Source of the DNA: Sulfopaludibacter sp035606355
GTDB lineage: Bacteria; Acidobacteriota; Terriglobia; Bryobacterales; Bryobacteraceae
Assembly (NCBI GenBank): GCA_035606355.1
Contig: DATNFO010000072.1
Coordinates: forward strand, 1 to 64,000
DNA length: 64,000 nucleotides
Direction: 5' to 3'
Shown piece after piece: positions 35,376 through 44,757 of this stretch. The translations under genes and the position numbers were made by a program. Below the pieces are notes generated by a model. It did not search any database, was not told the origin of the DNA, and saw only the letters and a list, made by a program, of their open reading frames with translations. How positions within the stretch are numbered: the stretch's first letter is position 1; each line of letters starts with the position of its first letter.

Positions 35376-37637
35376 ATGGCTGAGCCTCCAGAGAGTTCCG
35401 ATCACCCCATCATTCTGATCGTAGAGGACAGCGATAGCCAACGTTACCTGTGGGGACGCCGTTTCGCAGGCGAGCACTGCCGGATTTTGGAAGCGAGCAC
35501 CGGAAGCGAAGCACTGCAACTAGCCACGGCGTCGGATCCCGATATCGTTATCCTGGACGTGCAGTTGCCGGACCGGAGCGGTATGGAAATCTGCCGAACG
35601 CTGAAAGCAACTCCGGCGACTTCCGAAATTCCCGTCATGCTGGTCTCGCAGGTGTTTCAATCGGCGGAGGATCGCGTCGCGGGTGTGGCCTGCGGCGCCG
35701 ATGCCTACCTGACGGGAGAAGAGCCGGTGGAGGTGATGCTTGCCACTGCGCGGGCACTGGTCCGCCTCCGTCTGATGAACCGGGAGCTGCAGCGGAGCGA
35801 ATTCCGGCTTCGCGCGCTGGAGGCTGCGAATCGCACGGCCGAACAGAAATTCATGGTCGCCGCGGAGCTCGGCACGGACCTGATCTGGGAATGCAACCTG
35901 GACAGCGGTGAGATGCAGTATTTCGGCCGCCTGGCGCAACCGTCGAACCGCTTCGCGGGGGACTTGCCGCAAGGCCTGGATGGGTGGTTGAGCCGCATCC
36001 ATGAAAACGATCGCGCGCGCGTTGCCGCGGAGTTCGAGCACCATTTGGGGGACGGCGGCGATTTCGACGAGGTGTACGCGTTCAGCATCGCCGGCGAGGA
36101 GCGCTACTGGAGACATCGCGCCATTCTGCTGCCCAGTTGCGGCGGCGTCCGGAAATGGATCGCGGCGGTTCGCGACGTCACCGAGCGGCGCCTCACACTC
36201 CAGAGGTTGCAGATCTCCGAAGAACGCTTCCGGCTGGTGGCCGAGAGCGCCACGGATATTGTGTGGGAGCGCGATCTCAAAACCGGAAGGATCACGTGGC
36301 TATCCGGGAGGGATTCGCTGCTGCTCGGCGGAGTATCCGAAGTGAATCTCATCGACGATTACTACACGCGCGTTCATCCCGCCGACGCTGCCCGCATCGA
36401 GGCGGCGCTCAACCAGCACGTCAAGACGGGCGAGCCGTACCGGACCACCTACCGCTTTCGCGTGCCGGACGGAACGTATCACATGGTGTTCAGCCGCGCC
36501 CATGCGATCCGCAACGAAAAAGGAGAGGCGCACCGGCTGATCGGCGCCTTGGTCGACCTGACTGAAGCCAGTATGGGAGAAGGAGCGCTTTCTCAGATGG
36601 CCGCTATCGTCGAGCAGTCCGGCGACGCCATCATCGTGAAGAGCCCTGACGGCCTGGTGGTGAGCTGGAACGCGGGAGCCGAGCGCCTCTTCGGTTATCG
36701 CAGCGACGAGATGATTGGGCGGGACATCGGCATCCTCGTTCCGGAATGCCGGCGCGAAGAGGAGGAGAAACTGCTTGCCACAGTGCGCGCGGGAGGCTTA
36801 ATTTCGCCATACGATTCCGAGCGCGTGTGCCGAAGCGGCGACGTGGTCCCGGTGTCGATTGTAGCGTCGCCGATCAAAGACAGAGCAGGCCGCGTCATCG
36901 GGATTTCCACCATCGCACGCGACATCACGGAGCAGAAGAGCAACCGGTTGGCGATGGAGCGAATGAATGAGGATCTTCGCCGGCTGAGCGGAGAGTTGCT
37001 GCGCGCGGAAGACGAAGCGCGCAGACAGATCGCGCGCGATCTGCACGATGGAGTGGCGCAGACGTTCGCGGCCGTCTGCATGAACCTTTCGGCTCTGGAA
37101 CAATCGCCGTCCTTAAAAGGGGACGATGATGCCGCACACCGGATTGCGGACAGCATCGAGCTTGCGAAGGAAGGCTCGCGAGAGCTGCGGACGCTGTCCT
37201 ACCTGCTGCATCCGCCGCTGCTGGACGAACTGGGGCTGTCGAGCGCGCTGAAGAATTTCGTGGAAGGGTTTACGAGACGTACGCAAATTGCGGTGGCGCT
37301 CGATTTGGACGAGCTCGGCCGCCTGTCGCCGGAAGCGGAAATCGCCGTCTTTCGGATTGTTCAGGAGAGCCTCAGCAACGCTCAGCGCCACGGCGTGGCA
37401 ACCCGGATCGGCATTCGCGCGAAACGGCGCGGGGAACGGTTGGAACTGGAGATCGAGGATAACGGCCGCGGAATTAAAGGCGGCTGGCCGTGGCGAGAGA
37501 AATCCGGTGTGTTGTTCGGAGTAGGCATTCCGGGAATGAAGGAGCGCGCCCGGCGGCTGGGCGGCGACCTGGACATTGAGTCCGTACCAGGGCGGACTGT
37601 GGTCCGGGTGACGCTGCCAATGGGATTACAGAAATGA
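35376..37637 (+). CDS. NarL-type sensor histidine kinase with N-terminal receiver and PAS domains
   Basis: The 753-residue protein starts with a receiver domain whose Asp lies in DIVILDVQLPDRSG. Three PAS-type domains follow (about 160-280, 285-400 and 405-530); the last reads QSGDAIIVKSPDGLVVSWNAGAERLFGY. The HisKA_3 helix has its His in RQIARDLHDGVAQ, and the HATPase has FRIVQESLSNAQRHG and DNGRGIKG. It lacks membrane helices, so the signal is probably cytoplasmic. The next gene, a NarL-type regulator, overlaps by ATGA and is the likely partner. Confidence 0.93.
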   Translation: MAEPPESSDHPIILIVEDSDSQRYLWGRRFAGEHCRILEASTGSEALQLATASDPDIVILDVQLPDRSGMEICRTLKATPATSEIPVMLVSQVFQSAEDRVAGVACGADAYLTGEEPVEVMLATARALVRLRLMNRELQRSEFRLRALEAANRTAEQKFMVAAELGTDLIWECNLDSGEMQYFGRLAQPSNRFAGDLPQGLDGWLSRIHENDRARVAAEFEHHLGDGGDFDEVYAFSIAGEERYWRHRAILLPSCGGVRKWIAAVRDVTERRLTLQRLQISEERFRLVAESATDIVWERDLKTGRITWLSGRDSLLLGGVSEVNLIDDYYTRVHPADAARIEAALNQHVKTGEPYRTTYRFRVPDGTYHMVFSRAHAIRNEKGEAHRLIGALVDLTEASMGEGALSQMAAIVEQSGDAIIVKSPDGLVVSWNAGAERLFGYRSDEMIGRDIGILVPECRREEEEKLLATVRAGGLISPYDSERVCRSGDVVPVSIVASPIKDRAGRVIGISTIARDITEQKSNRLAMERMNEDLRRLSGELLRAEDEARRQIARDLHDGVAQTFAAVCMNLSALEQSPSLKGDDDAAHRIADSIELAKEGSRELRTLSYLLHPPLLDELGLSSALKNFVEGFTRRTQIAVALDLDELGRLSPEAEIAVFRIVQESLSNAQRHGVATRIGIRAKRRGERLELEIEDNGRGIKGGWPWREKSGVLFGVGIPGMKERARRLGGDLDIESVPGRTVVRVTLPMGLQK

Positions 37638-38287
37638 AACCTTTACGAATTCTGATTGCGGATGACCATGAGTTCATCCGGCGCGGCATTCGCGCAGTCT
37701 TGGAAAAGCAGCCGAACTGCGAGATTGTCGGCGAAGCGGCTGATGGCAGGGAGGCGGTCCAACTGGCGGCTACATCGCGGCCCGACATCGCCATTCTGGA
37801 CGTCACCATGCCGGAACTCAACGGCTTTGACGCTACCCGGCAGATGCTGCAGGAGAATCCGAATATCAAGGTGCTGGTGTTGTCCATGCACGAATCGGAA
37901 CAGATTGTGCGCGAGGTGCTGGCCAGCGGAGCGCGAGGTTACATTCTCAAATCCGATGCAGGCCGCGACCTGCTTTCGGCGGTGGACTCACTCGCCTCCG
38001 GTAAGCCGTTCTTTACCTCAAAGGTTTCCGAATTGTTGCTGAATGTTTATCTGAAGCGCGGCGCCGCGCCGCAGGAATCGGGGGATCCACCGAGTGTGCT
38101 GACGGCGCGCGAACGCGAGATCCTTCAGCTTCTGGCTCAGGGGAAAAGCAACAAGGAAGTAGCCACCGCGCTCTACATCAGTGTACGTACGGTGGAGACG
38201 CATCGCAGTAACATGATGTCTAAGTTAAACTTACACTCCATGGCGGAGCTTGTCCGGTACGCCCTGAAGAACCAGATCGCGAGTTGA
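37634..38287 (+). CDS. LuxR/NarL family response regulator
   Basis: The 217-residue protein has a receiver domain (DDHEFIRRGI, phosphorylated Asp in IAILDVTMPELNG, Lys in YILKSD) and a C-terminal LuxR helix-turn-helix (LTAREREILQLLAQGKSNKEVATALYISVRTVETHRSNMMSKL). It is the cognate partner of the kinase whose stop codon it overlaps. Target genes are not evident. Confidence 0.95.
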   Translation: MKPLRILIADDHEFIRRGIRAVLEKQPNCEIVGEAADGREAVQLAATSRPDIAILDVTMPELNGFDATRQMLQENPNIKVLVLSMHESEQIVREVLASGARGYILKSDAGRDLLSAVDSLASGKPFFTSKVSELLLNVYLKRGAAPQESGDPPSVLTAREREILQLLAQGKSNKEVATALYISVRTVETHRSNMMSKLNLHSMAELVRYALKNQIAS

Positions 38288-38308
38288 TTCATACCGCAAT
38301 ACGCTGAG

Positions 38309-39103
38309 GTGGAACGCGCAATCGCACGGATGGTCAACCGTCTCAGCGTGTTCCATACTGAGTTTTTGACGAGAGGATTGTTATCGACGGATACCCCCGG
38401 CGCCATCGCGGTCGTCAGCCAGCCGCGGGCGAGGCTGCGCCGGCTTTGCCGGGAGTTGTTGGAACTGCAGGATGCCGAGCGCGGCCATATGGCGCATGCG
38501 CTTCATGAAGGAACTCTGCAGAGTCTGGCGGCGCTATCGTGGCACCTCAGTCTTCTTTCCGATGCCGTCGGGGTGAGCTCCGCGCGCGTTTTGAAACTGC
38601 TGGAGAACTGCACGGCTATGGCGGAAGCATGCTCGCGCGAGATTACCGATATCTCTCTGGCGATGCATCCGGTGGTCCTCAAGGATGCGGGGCTGCAGGC
38701 TGCCCTGGAGAGTTACGTCCGTACGATGAGCCGCGCCGGAGCCGAGGTTTCGTTTTCGGCATCCGGCGCAATGTGCCGTCCGACTCCCGACACCGAGCTC
38801 GCACTCTTCCGCATCACGCAGACACTTACGGAGGCGATGCTCGCGTTGCCTGGCGGGCCGGGGGTCGCGGTACGAGTGGAGAGCGGCGCCGGGGTTACGG
38901 TGACGCACTCGGCGCATGCTCGGGAGTCGTGTGGAGCAGGGCCACACTCGTGGCGCGCGGTGTTGGAGGATGACGTACGGGTGCTGGCCGCGCGAGAGCG
39001 GGCGCGTATCCTGGGCGCACGGTTGACCATACGGGTCGGGCGAGCAGGGGCGGCTACGGCGGTGTTGCGGTTGGACGGCGAGAGATGGTGGGGCGCGGAG
39101 TAA
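38309..39103 (+). CDS. Degenerate HisKA_3-type kinase-like protein
   Basis: The 264-residue product contains a HisKA_3-like helix with the His retained (GHMAHALHEGTLQSLAALSWHL) and a following helical bundle (SREITDISLAMHPVVLKDAGLQAAL), as in the upstream kinase. The expected ATPase domain is degraded: there is no Asn box (FRITQTLTEAMLAL) and there are no glycine boxes. It may act as a phosphotransfer or inhibitor partner of the preceding pair. The start is GTG 38309 or ATG 38330. Confidence 0.65.
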   Translation: MERAIARMVNRLSVFHTEFLTRGLLSTDTPGAIAVVSQPRARLRRLCRELLELQDAERGHMAHALHEGTLQSLAALSWHLSLLSDAVGVSSARVLKLLENCTAMAEACSREITDISLAMHPVVLKDAGLQAALESYVRTMSRAGAEVSFSASGAMCRPTPDTELALFRITQTLTEAMLALPGGPGVAVRVESGAGVTVTHSAHARESCGAGPHSWRAVLEDDVRVLAARERARILGARLTIRVGRAGAATAVLRLDGERWWGAE

Positions 39104-39120
39104 GGGCGACGGTTCGCGTT

Positions 39121-39560
39121 TCGAAGTGCCTTTTGCCGCTTCCTTGTTCTCGTCGGGATCCATTCGCCTTTCGATGCACTTTTTACCGCTTCTGACGGGC
39201 CTGTGAAACAATGCGGCTGTCGCTCTCGTCGCGATCCATTCGCCTTTCGATACACCTTTTACCGCTCACTCACGGCCGCGGCTCCGTTAGCAGCATCAAC
39301 CACTTACGGAGCCGTGACCGTGAGGGAGCGGTAAAAGGTGCCGAGGATGCGAGGTGCGTTTGAATGCGGAGAAAAGCAATTCGATATTTTTTCACAACCC
39401 CTGACGGTCGCGGCTCCGTTAGTAGAATCAACTACATACGGAGCCGTGACCGTAAGGGAGCGGTAAAAGGTGCCGGGGATGCGAGTGCGTTTGAATGCGG
39501 CGTAAAACCGACTCGATTCTTCCCAGCTCGGTAACGGAGCGGTAAACGTGCCGGGGATGA
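39121..39560. repeat. Cluster of REPIN-like palindromic repeats
   Basis: This 440-base gene-free stretch is built from copies of one unit. Left-arm units (CATTCGCCTTTCGATxCACxTTTTACCGCT) begin near 39160 and 39237. Right-arm units (AGCGGTAAAAGGTGCCGxGGATGCGAG) begin at 39327 and 39459, and a degenerate one near 39537. Two long hairpins result, at 39253-39340 and about 39404-39472. Related copies lie at 122-294 and 60040-60155. Confidence 0.85.
39253..39340. repeat. Full-length palindromic element, about 35-bp stem
   Basis: Outer arms CACCTTTTACCGCT (39253-39266) and AGCGGTAAAAGGTG (39327-39340) are exact inverse complements. Inner arms (39267-39287 and 39306-39326) pair with about three mismatches and share the core ACGGAGCCGTGACCGTGAGG. 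The loop is 18 bases (39288-39305). The copy at 60062-60149 has identical outer arms and the same spacing. Confidence 0.85.
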
Positions 39561-39581
39561 GTCAAGATGCGTTCGCGTGCG

Positions 39582-39587
39582 TACAAT
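39582..39587 (+). promoter_or_regulatory. -10 box placed for leaderless start of the opp operon
   Basis: TACAAT lies exactly six bases before the ATG at 39594, about where transcription would begin. If it is used, the first ABC gene is translated from a leaderless mRNA. No clear -35 is present. Confidence 0.35.
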
Positions 39588-39593
39588 GTAGGG

Positions 39594-40280
39594 ATGCCGT
39601 CCGGCGAGTCGCTGCTGTCGGTGCAGAATTTATGTGTGGATGTCGACGTGGATGGCCGCTTTCGGCCGGTGCTGCACGATGTCTGCTGCACCGTGGATGA
39701 AGGGCAGATCGCCGGGTTGTTCGGCGATTCCGGGTGCGGCAAAACCACTCTTGCGCTGGCGATTGCCGGGCTTCTCTCTCCTCAGTATCGTGTGCGCGGC
39801 TCGGTGCGGTTTCAGGGTGGCGGCCGCCGGCTCAGCTTCATCTTCCAGGATCCTCTGCTGGCGCTGAATCCGGTGCTGCGCGTGGGCGATCAGGTCGCCG
39901 AAGTGATTCGCGCTCACTCGGCCGGCGATAGCGTACCGGACTTGCTGCATCTCGCGGGTCTGCCGCCCACTCCTCGCCTCCTCAGAGCGTATCCACATCA
40001 GTTGAGCGGAGGAGAGCGCCAGCGCGTGCTGCTTGCGCAAGCGATCGCCGCGCGGCCCGCTTTGGTCATCGCCGACGAGCCGTTCACCGCGCTCGACCCG
40101 ATTCGCGTGGTCGAACTTTCGGACCTGTTTCTTTCGTTGAAGCGCGAACTCGGCCTCTCGATGCTGGTCATCAGCCACAGCGCCGGAGTGCTTGCCCGCA
40201 TGGCCGACCGGGTGTTTGCCATGCAGGCAGGGCAGATCGTCGAAAGCGGCAGCGCGCGCGAGGTGCTGCGGCATGGCTGA
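39594..40280 (+). CDS. Oligopeptide/dipeptide ABC transporter ATP-binding protein 1
   Basis: The 228-residue ATPase has Walker A GDSGCGKTT, signature LSGGERQRVLLAQA and Walker B LVIADEP. It resembles OppD/DppD but lacks their C-terminal oligopeptide-family extension and is about 90 residues shorter. An in-frame ATG at 39567 exists, but the -10 box between the two ATGs favours 39594. The stop overlaps the next gene by eight bases. Confidence 0.9.
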   Translation: MPSGESLLSVQNLCVDVDVDGRFRPVLHDVCCTVDEGQIAGLFGDSGCGKTTLALAIAGLLSPQYRVRGSVRFQGGGRRLSFIFQDPLLALNPVLRVGDQVAEVIRAHSAGDSVPDLLHLAGLPPTPRLLRAYPHQLSGGERQRVLLAQAIAARPALVIADEPFTALDPIRVVELSDLFLSLKRELGLSMLVISHSAGVLARMADRVFAMQAGQIVESGSAREVLRHG

Positions 40281-41019
40281 GCCGCTGTTGCGCGTCCGCG
40301 ATGCACACAAGCGCTTCGACGGACGCGAGGTGCTGCGCGGCATCAGCTTCGATCTCGAATGCGGCGCGGTGGCGGCGCTGGTGGGCGTATCGGGGTCCGG
40401 CAAATCGACCGTGGCGCGCTGTATTGCGGGCTTCGACAGACTCGACTCGGGCGAAATTCTGTTGAACGGAAGCAGCATCGCAGGCCGGGTCACGCCGGCG
40501 ATTCAACTGATTCTGCAGCAGCCGGCGGCGGCGCTGAATCCGCGATTCACAGCGGAAGAAATCGTGGCCGAACCGCTGGTCATTCAGAAACGCGGAACGG
40601 CTCGCTGGCGGCGGGAGCGCTCGCACGAGATGATGCGGCGCGCAGGCCTCAATCCAGCGGACTCGCGCAAGCGAGCGCTCGAGTTCAGCGGCGGAGAACG
40701 CCAGCGGCTGGCAATCGCGCGCGCACTTGCCGCCGAGCCGAAATTATTGATTCTGGACGAATCGTTCTCCGGTCTCGATTCCGGCGTGCTCAGCCGGACG
40801 CTGGCGCTCATCGACGAATCCCGTCGCGAGCATGGCACTGGTTGTCTGATCATCTCGCACTATCTGGCGACGGTGTTGCAGTGGGCGGCGGAAGTCCTGG
40901 TGTTGGATGGCGGTGAGATCGTGGAGCGCGGACCTGCCGCTCAAATCGCCGCCGACGGGCGCCATCCGCGCACGCGAGAGCTGTGGGAGGCCAGTGCGTC
41001 ACTGGCGCTTCCACTATGA
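40273..41019 (+). CDS. Oligopeptide/dipeptide ABC transporter ATP-binding protein 2
   Basis: This second ATPase of 248 residues is OppF/DppF-like: Walker A GVSGSGKST, signature FSGGERQRLAIARA, Walker B LLILDESF, H-loop in LIISHYLATV. It forms the heterodimer with the preceding ATPase and energises import by the two permeases. ATG 40273 lies within the end of the previous gene, and its stop overlaps the permease start by ATGA. Confidence 0.92.
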   Translation: MAEPLLRVRDAHKRFDGREVLRGISFDLECGAVAALVGVSGSGKSTVARCIAGFDRLDSGEILLNGSSIAGRVTPAIQLILQQPAAALNPRFTAEEIVAEPLVIQKRGTARWRRERSHEMMRRAGLNPADSRKRALEFSGGERQRLAIARALAAEPKLLILDESFSGLDSGVLSRTLALIDESRREHGTGCLIISHYLATVLQWAAEVLVLDGGEIVERGPAAQIAADGRHPRTRELWEASASLALPL

Positions 41020-41981
41020 GATATCTGGCGGCAAGGGCGCTCCACAGTCTGTTTCTTCTGATCGGCGTATCCATCCTGTGTTTCCTGTTTGCCAGCCTGG
41101 CGCCGGGAGATTTCTACTCGGAATTGAGCATGACGCCGCAGGTGTCCAGCGGCACGATTTCCGCGCTCAGGAAAAATGCAGGCGAGGACCGGCCGTTTGT
41201 GGCGCGATACGGCTCCTGGGTGGCGTCGGTAGCGCGCGGCGATTTCGGGTACTCGCTGGCGTTTGGAGCGCCGGCCGGTCCGATTGTGCGCGAGCGCATC
41301 GGCGCGACTCTTCTGCTGACGGTCACCGCGACGCTGCTCGCGTGGCTGATCGCCGTGCCTTGGGGCGTCTGGAGTGCGGCATCGCGCGGCAAGTGGGTGG
41401 ACGGCACGTCTCGCGTCATATTGGCTTCGTTCCTCAGTTTCCCTAACCTGTTGCTGGCCATAGTGTTACTGGCGATCGCGGCGCAAACCGGCGCGTTTCC
41501 GATCGGCGGGTTGGCGTCGCGCGATGCGGCTTCGCTGACGGCCTCCGCCCGCCTGCGCGATACGGTGTGGCATCTGGCTTTGCCGGTCGCGGTGCTGGTT
41601 GCGGGAATGCTGCCGGTCATCGCACGGCACGTGAGATCGGCGGTCGCCGAGGCGCTCGATTCGCCTTTTGTGTTGAACGCCCGCGCGCAGGGAATCCCGC
41701 GGCGGCGCCTGCTGTTCCGGCATGCCCTTCCGGCGGCGTTGAATCCGCTCATCACGCTATTCGGTCTTTCTTTAGGAACCCTGCTGAGCGCCTCGCTCCT
41801 GGTGGAAGTGGTGGTGGGGTGGCCAGGGCTCGGGCCTCTGTTTCTCGATGCCATCATGGCGCGGGATTTCGCCATCGTACTGGCGGTCGTGATGCTCTCG
41901 ACCGTGTTCCTGATTGCGGGAAATCTGGTGGCGGACCTTCTGCTGTATCGCTTCGATCCGCGAATCCGGGTGCGGTCATGA
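41016..41981 (+). CDS. Peptide ABC transporter permease (DppB-like)
   Basis: The 321-residue protein has six hydrophobic segments. Its N-terminus (MRYLAARALHSLFLLIGVSILCFLFASLAPGDF) is characteristic of DppB/OppB permeases, and the EAA-loop is EALDSPFVLNARAQGIPRRRLLFRHALP. It pairs with the next gene in the inner membrane. The start is fixed by the ATGA overlap with the ATPase gene. Confidence 0.93.
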   Translation: MRYLAARALHSLFLLIGVSILCFLFASLAPGDFYSELSMTPQVSSGTISALRKNAGEDRPFVARYGSWVASVARGDFGYSLAFGAPAGPIVRERIGATLLLTVTATLLAWLIAVPWGVWSAASRGKWVDGTSRVILASFLSFPNLLLAIVLLAIAAQTGAFPIGGLASRDAASLTASARLRDTVWHLALPVAVLVAGMLPVIARHVRSAVAEALDSPFVLNARAQGIPRRRLLFRHALPAALNPLITLFGLSLGTLLSASLLVEVVVGWPGLGPLFLDAIMARDFAIVLAVVMLSTVFLIAGNLVADLLLYRFDPRIRVRS

Positions 41982-42919
41982 AGGCCGCCGTCATCGTGCT
42001 GGCAGCGCTGCATGCCGCAATTCTGCTGGCCTTCGTGCTGGCGCCCTACCCGTATGCCGATCAGCATCGGGATTACCCGTACGCGCCGCCTTCGCACGTT
42101 CATTTTTCCGGCGCACGCCCGTTCGTTTACGGGCTCGCGGCTACTGCCGGCGGGTATACGGAGGAGCGGTCGCGGACTTATCCGGTGCGCTTCCTGGTAC
42201 ACGGCCGCTTGTTCGGCGTAGATCAACCCGGCGTGCTGTTTCTTTTCGGGACGGACGGTCTCGGCCGCGACACGTTTTCGCGCGTGCTCTACGGCGGGCA
42301 GCTCTCGCTGCTGACAGGCCTGCTGGCATCCGCCGTGGCGCTGGCGTTGGGACTCCTGTTCGGCGCTTCGGCCGGCTATTTCGGAGGATGGGCAGATCGC
42401 GTCCTGATGCGGGGCGGGGAATTGACGATGGCGGTTCCGTGGTTGTATCTGCTCCTGGGGGTCAGAGCGTTTCTTCCGCTGCACATCGGAACGGGGGAGA
42501 CGTTTCTACTACTGATAGCGATCATTGGGGGGATCGGCTGGTTCCGGCCGGCGCGGCTGGTCCGCGGGATCGCGCTCAGCGGACGGGAACGGCCCTTTGT
42601 GCAGGCGGCTCGCGGCTTCGGCGCTTCTCACTTTTATCTGCTTCGCCGCCATGTGGTTCCGCTCACCTGGGGGGTGCTGATCACGCAGGCTACGGTGCTG
42701 ATTCCACAGTTCGTGCTGGCCGAGGTGTCACTTTCTTTTCTCGGTTTGGGAATCGGCGAACCAGTGCCGAGCTGGGGAAATATGCTGGCCGAAGGGCGGC
42801 AGTACTATGCGATTTTGGAACATCCCTGGCTGCTGGCTCCCGGCTTCGCGCTCATCCCGTTCCTTTTTGGATACTTGTGGATCGCCGACGGTCTCTCCGC
42901 CAAGTACCGGAGTACTTAG
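41978..42919 (+). CDS. Peptide ABC transporter permease (DppC-like)
   Basis: The 313-residue product is the second permease. The FLFGTDGLGRDTFSRVLYGGQLSL block is diagnostic for DppC/OppC, and the EAA-loop is RERPFVQAARGFGASHFYLLRRHVVP. A periplasmic loop of about 70 residues lies after the first helix, longer than usual. The start ATG 41978 overlaps the previous stop; the longer upstream frame is a shadow of the DppB-like gene. Confidence 0.93.
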   Translation: MKAAVIVLAALHAAILLAFVLAPYPYADQHRDYPYAPPSHVHFSGARPFVYGLAATAGGYTEERSRTYPVRFLVHGRLFGVDQPGVLFLFGTDGLGRDTFSRVLYGGQLSLLTGLLASAVALALGLLFGASAGYFGGWADRVLMRGGELTMAVPWLYLLLGVRAFLPLHIGTGETFLLLIAIIGGIGWFRPARLVRGIALSGRERPFVQAARGFGASHFYLLRRHVVPLTWGVLITQATVLIPQFVLAEVSLSFLGLGIGEPVPSWGNMLAEGRQYYAILEHPWLLAPGFALIPFLFGYLWIADGLSAKYRST

Positions 42920-43044
42920 GCGGCTAAGTTAAGACTGCCCACGCCGCCCAGGTGTTCCTGGTACGGTACTTCCAAAAGTCAGTAGACCGTAGTGTTATCC
43001 CGAGTACCCACAATGAGTTAAACTACCCTGGAGGCAGCCAAATT

Positions 43045-44757
43045 TTGCAGCGTCATGGCACCATCTACGTAGCTGGAGTTGTGGCGGCTTGCTGTCTTTC
43101 GGCGGGTTCCGAACAAACACTGATGCTGCCGGGAATCACCGGAGTTTCGGGTGGGACCCTCGTTTACGCGGCGCGCACAGAGCTCAAAACGCTGAACCCC
43201 GTGGTGGCCAACGATAACGCTTCCCGCGAGGTGCTGCATCGCCTGCACGCCGACCTCATCCACATCAATCGGGAAACGCAAAAGACCGAGCCTGCGCTGG
43301 CGAGATCGTGGACTGTGTCGCCGGACGGGTTGCACTACACGCTCGAGCTTCGCCATGGCGTTCGCTTCAGCGACGGCCAACCGTTCGATGCCGATGATGT
43401 CGTCTTCTCATTCCAGTTGTATCTCGATGAGAAGATTGCGTCTCCCGCGCGCGACCTGCTGATGGTCGACGATAAACCGATATCTGTAGTAAAGCTCGAT
43501 CCCTATCGCGTGCGTTTCGATCTGCCAAAGCCTTATGCCGCGGCGGAGCGGCTGTTCGACGGGTTTGCGATACTGCCCCGGCACCTGCTGGAGCAGGCGT
43601 ACCGGGAGGGGAAACTCAAGGAAGCATGGAGTATGCGAACACCGCCGGCGCAGATGGCGGGATTGGGTTCGTTCCGCATTGCCGCCTACGCCCCCGGCCA
43701 ACGGATTGTCCTGGAACGCAATCCGTATTATTGGAAGTCTGACAGCACCGGCCACCGGCTGCCCTACCTTGACCGGCTGGAGGTGGACTTCGCGGGCAGT
43801 GAGGACATGCAGGTGATGCGCTTTCAGGCGGGCGAAGCGGACATCCTGAACCGGATCACAGCCAAGAATTTCGCGGCCCTGGAGCGTAGCGCCGGACAGC
43901 GCGGCTTCAACCTGAAAGACGAAGGTCCGGGGCTCGAATACAACTTCCTGTTTTTCAATCTCAACGACGCGTCGCTTCAACCCTATTTCCAGCGCGCCGC
44001 GTTCCGGCGGGCCGTTTCGTTGGCCATCGATCGGGCGGCGATTGTGAAACTGGTGTATCTGGGGCATGCGTCGCCCATCGGCGTCCCTGTGCCGCCTGGG
44101 AACAAGGCGTGGGTCAACACGTCGATTCCTCTGCCGGTGCACTCGGTGGAGCAAGCGCGCGAATTGCTCAAAGCGCAGCATTTCTCCTGGACGCGCGAAG
44201 GCCAATTGCTGGATCCCGACGGCAAACGAGTTGAATTCTCAATCGTCACTACAGCAGGGAATGCGGACCGCGTGCAAACGGCAACGCTGATACAGGAAGA
44301 TCTCAAGCCGCTCGGAATGGACGTGCACGTAGTGCCGCTGGAACACCGCAGTTTGCTGGATCGTGTGCAGCGGACACACGATTATGACGCCTGCGTGCTT
44401 TCGCTGGCGAACGGCGATGCCGATCCGACGCCGGATATGGGCGTCTGGGAATCCACGGGCGGAAATCACTTGTGGCATCCCAATGAGAAATCGCCGGCAA
44501 CTCCGTGGGAGGCCGAGATCGACCGCCTCATGGAGCGGCAGATGGTGACGCCGCGATATGCCGAACGCAAGCGCCTGTTCGACCGGGTGCAGGAAATCCT
44601 AGCTGAGAATCTACCTCTCATCCCACTGGTATCGCCGAATATCCTTGTCGGAGCGAAGGGCAACCTGGGGAACTTTCGCCCCGCACTGATGGATCATTAC
44701 ACGCTATGGAATGCCGATGAGCTCTACTGGCGTGGCGCCGGCGGACCTCATCGATGA
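43045..44757 (+). CDS. Peptide ABC transporter substrate-binding lipoprotein
   Basis: This is a family 5 (SBP_bac_5) extracellular binding protein: LVYAARTELKTLNPV near the N-terminus, then LARSWTVSPDGLHYTLELRHGVRFSDG, the diagnostic block. I place the start at TTG 43045, preceded by GGAGG at a ten-base distance, because it gives a lipoprotein signal ending GVVAAC; a longer frame from GTG 42952 does not. The 570-residue protein delivers peptides to the permeases. Its stop codon overlaps the start of an ECF sigma factor gene (ATGA at 44754-44757). Confidence 0.88.
   Translation: MQRHGTIYVAGVVAACCLSAGSEQTLMLPGITGVSGGTLVYAARTELKTLNPVVANDNASREVLHRLHADLIHINRETQKTEPALARSWTVSPDGLHYTLELRHGVRFSDGQPFDADDVVFSFQLYLDEKIASPARDLLMVDDKPISVVKLDPYRVRFDLPKPYAAAERLFDGFAILPRHLLEQAYREGKLKEAWSMRTPPAQMAGLGSFRIAAYAPGQRIVLERNPYYWKSDSTGHRLPYLDRLEVDFAGSEDMQVMRFQAGEADILNRITAKNFAALERSAGQRGFNLKDEGPGLEYNFLFFNLNDASLQPYFQRAAFRRAVSLAIDRAAIVKLVYLGHASPIGVPVPPGNKAWVNTSIPLPVHSVEQARELLKAQHFSWTREGQLLDPDGKRVEFSIVTTAGNADRVQTATLIQEDLKPLGMDVHVVPLEHRSLLDRVQRTHDYDACVLSLANGDADPTPDMGVWESTGGNHLWHPNEKSPATPWEAEIDRLMERQMVTPRYAERKRLFDRVQEILAENLPLIPLVSPNILVGAKGNLGNFRPALMDHYTLWNADELYWRGAGGPHR

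Noticed and set aside
39253..39340. Rho-independent terminator
   Set aside because: No T-run follows, the arms are far too long, and the element recurs in identical form at 60 kb, so it is a dispersed repeat.
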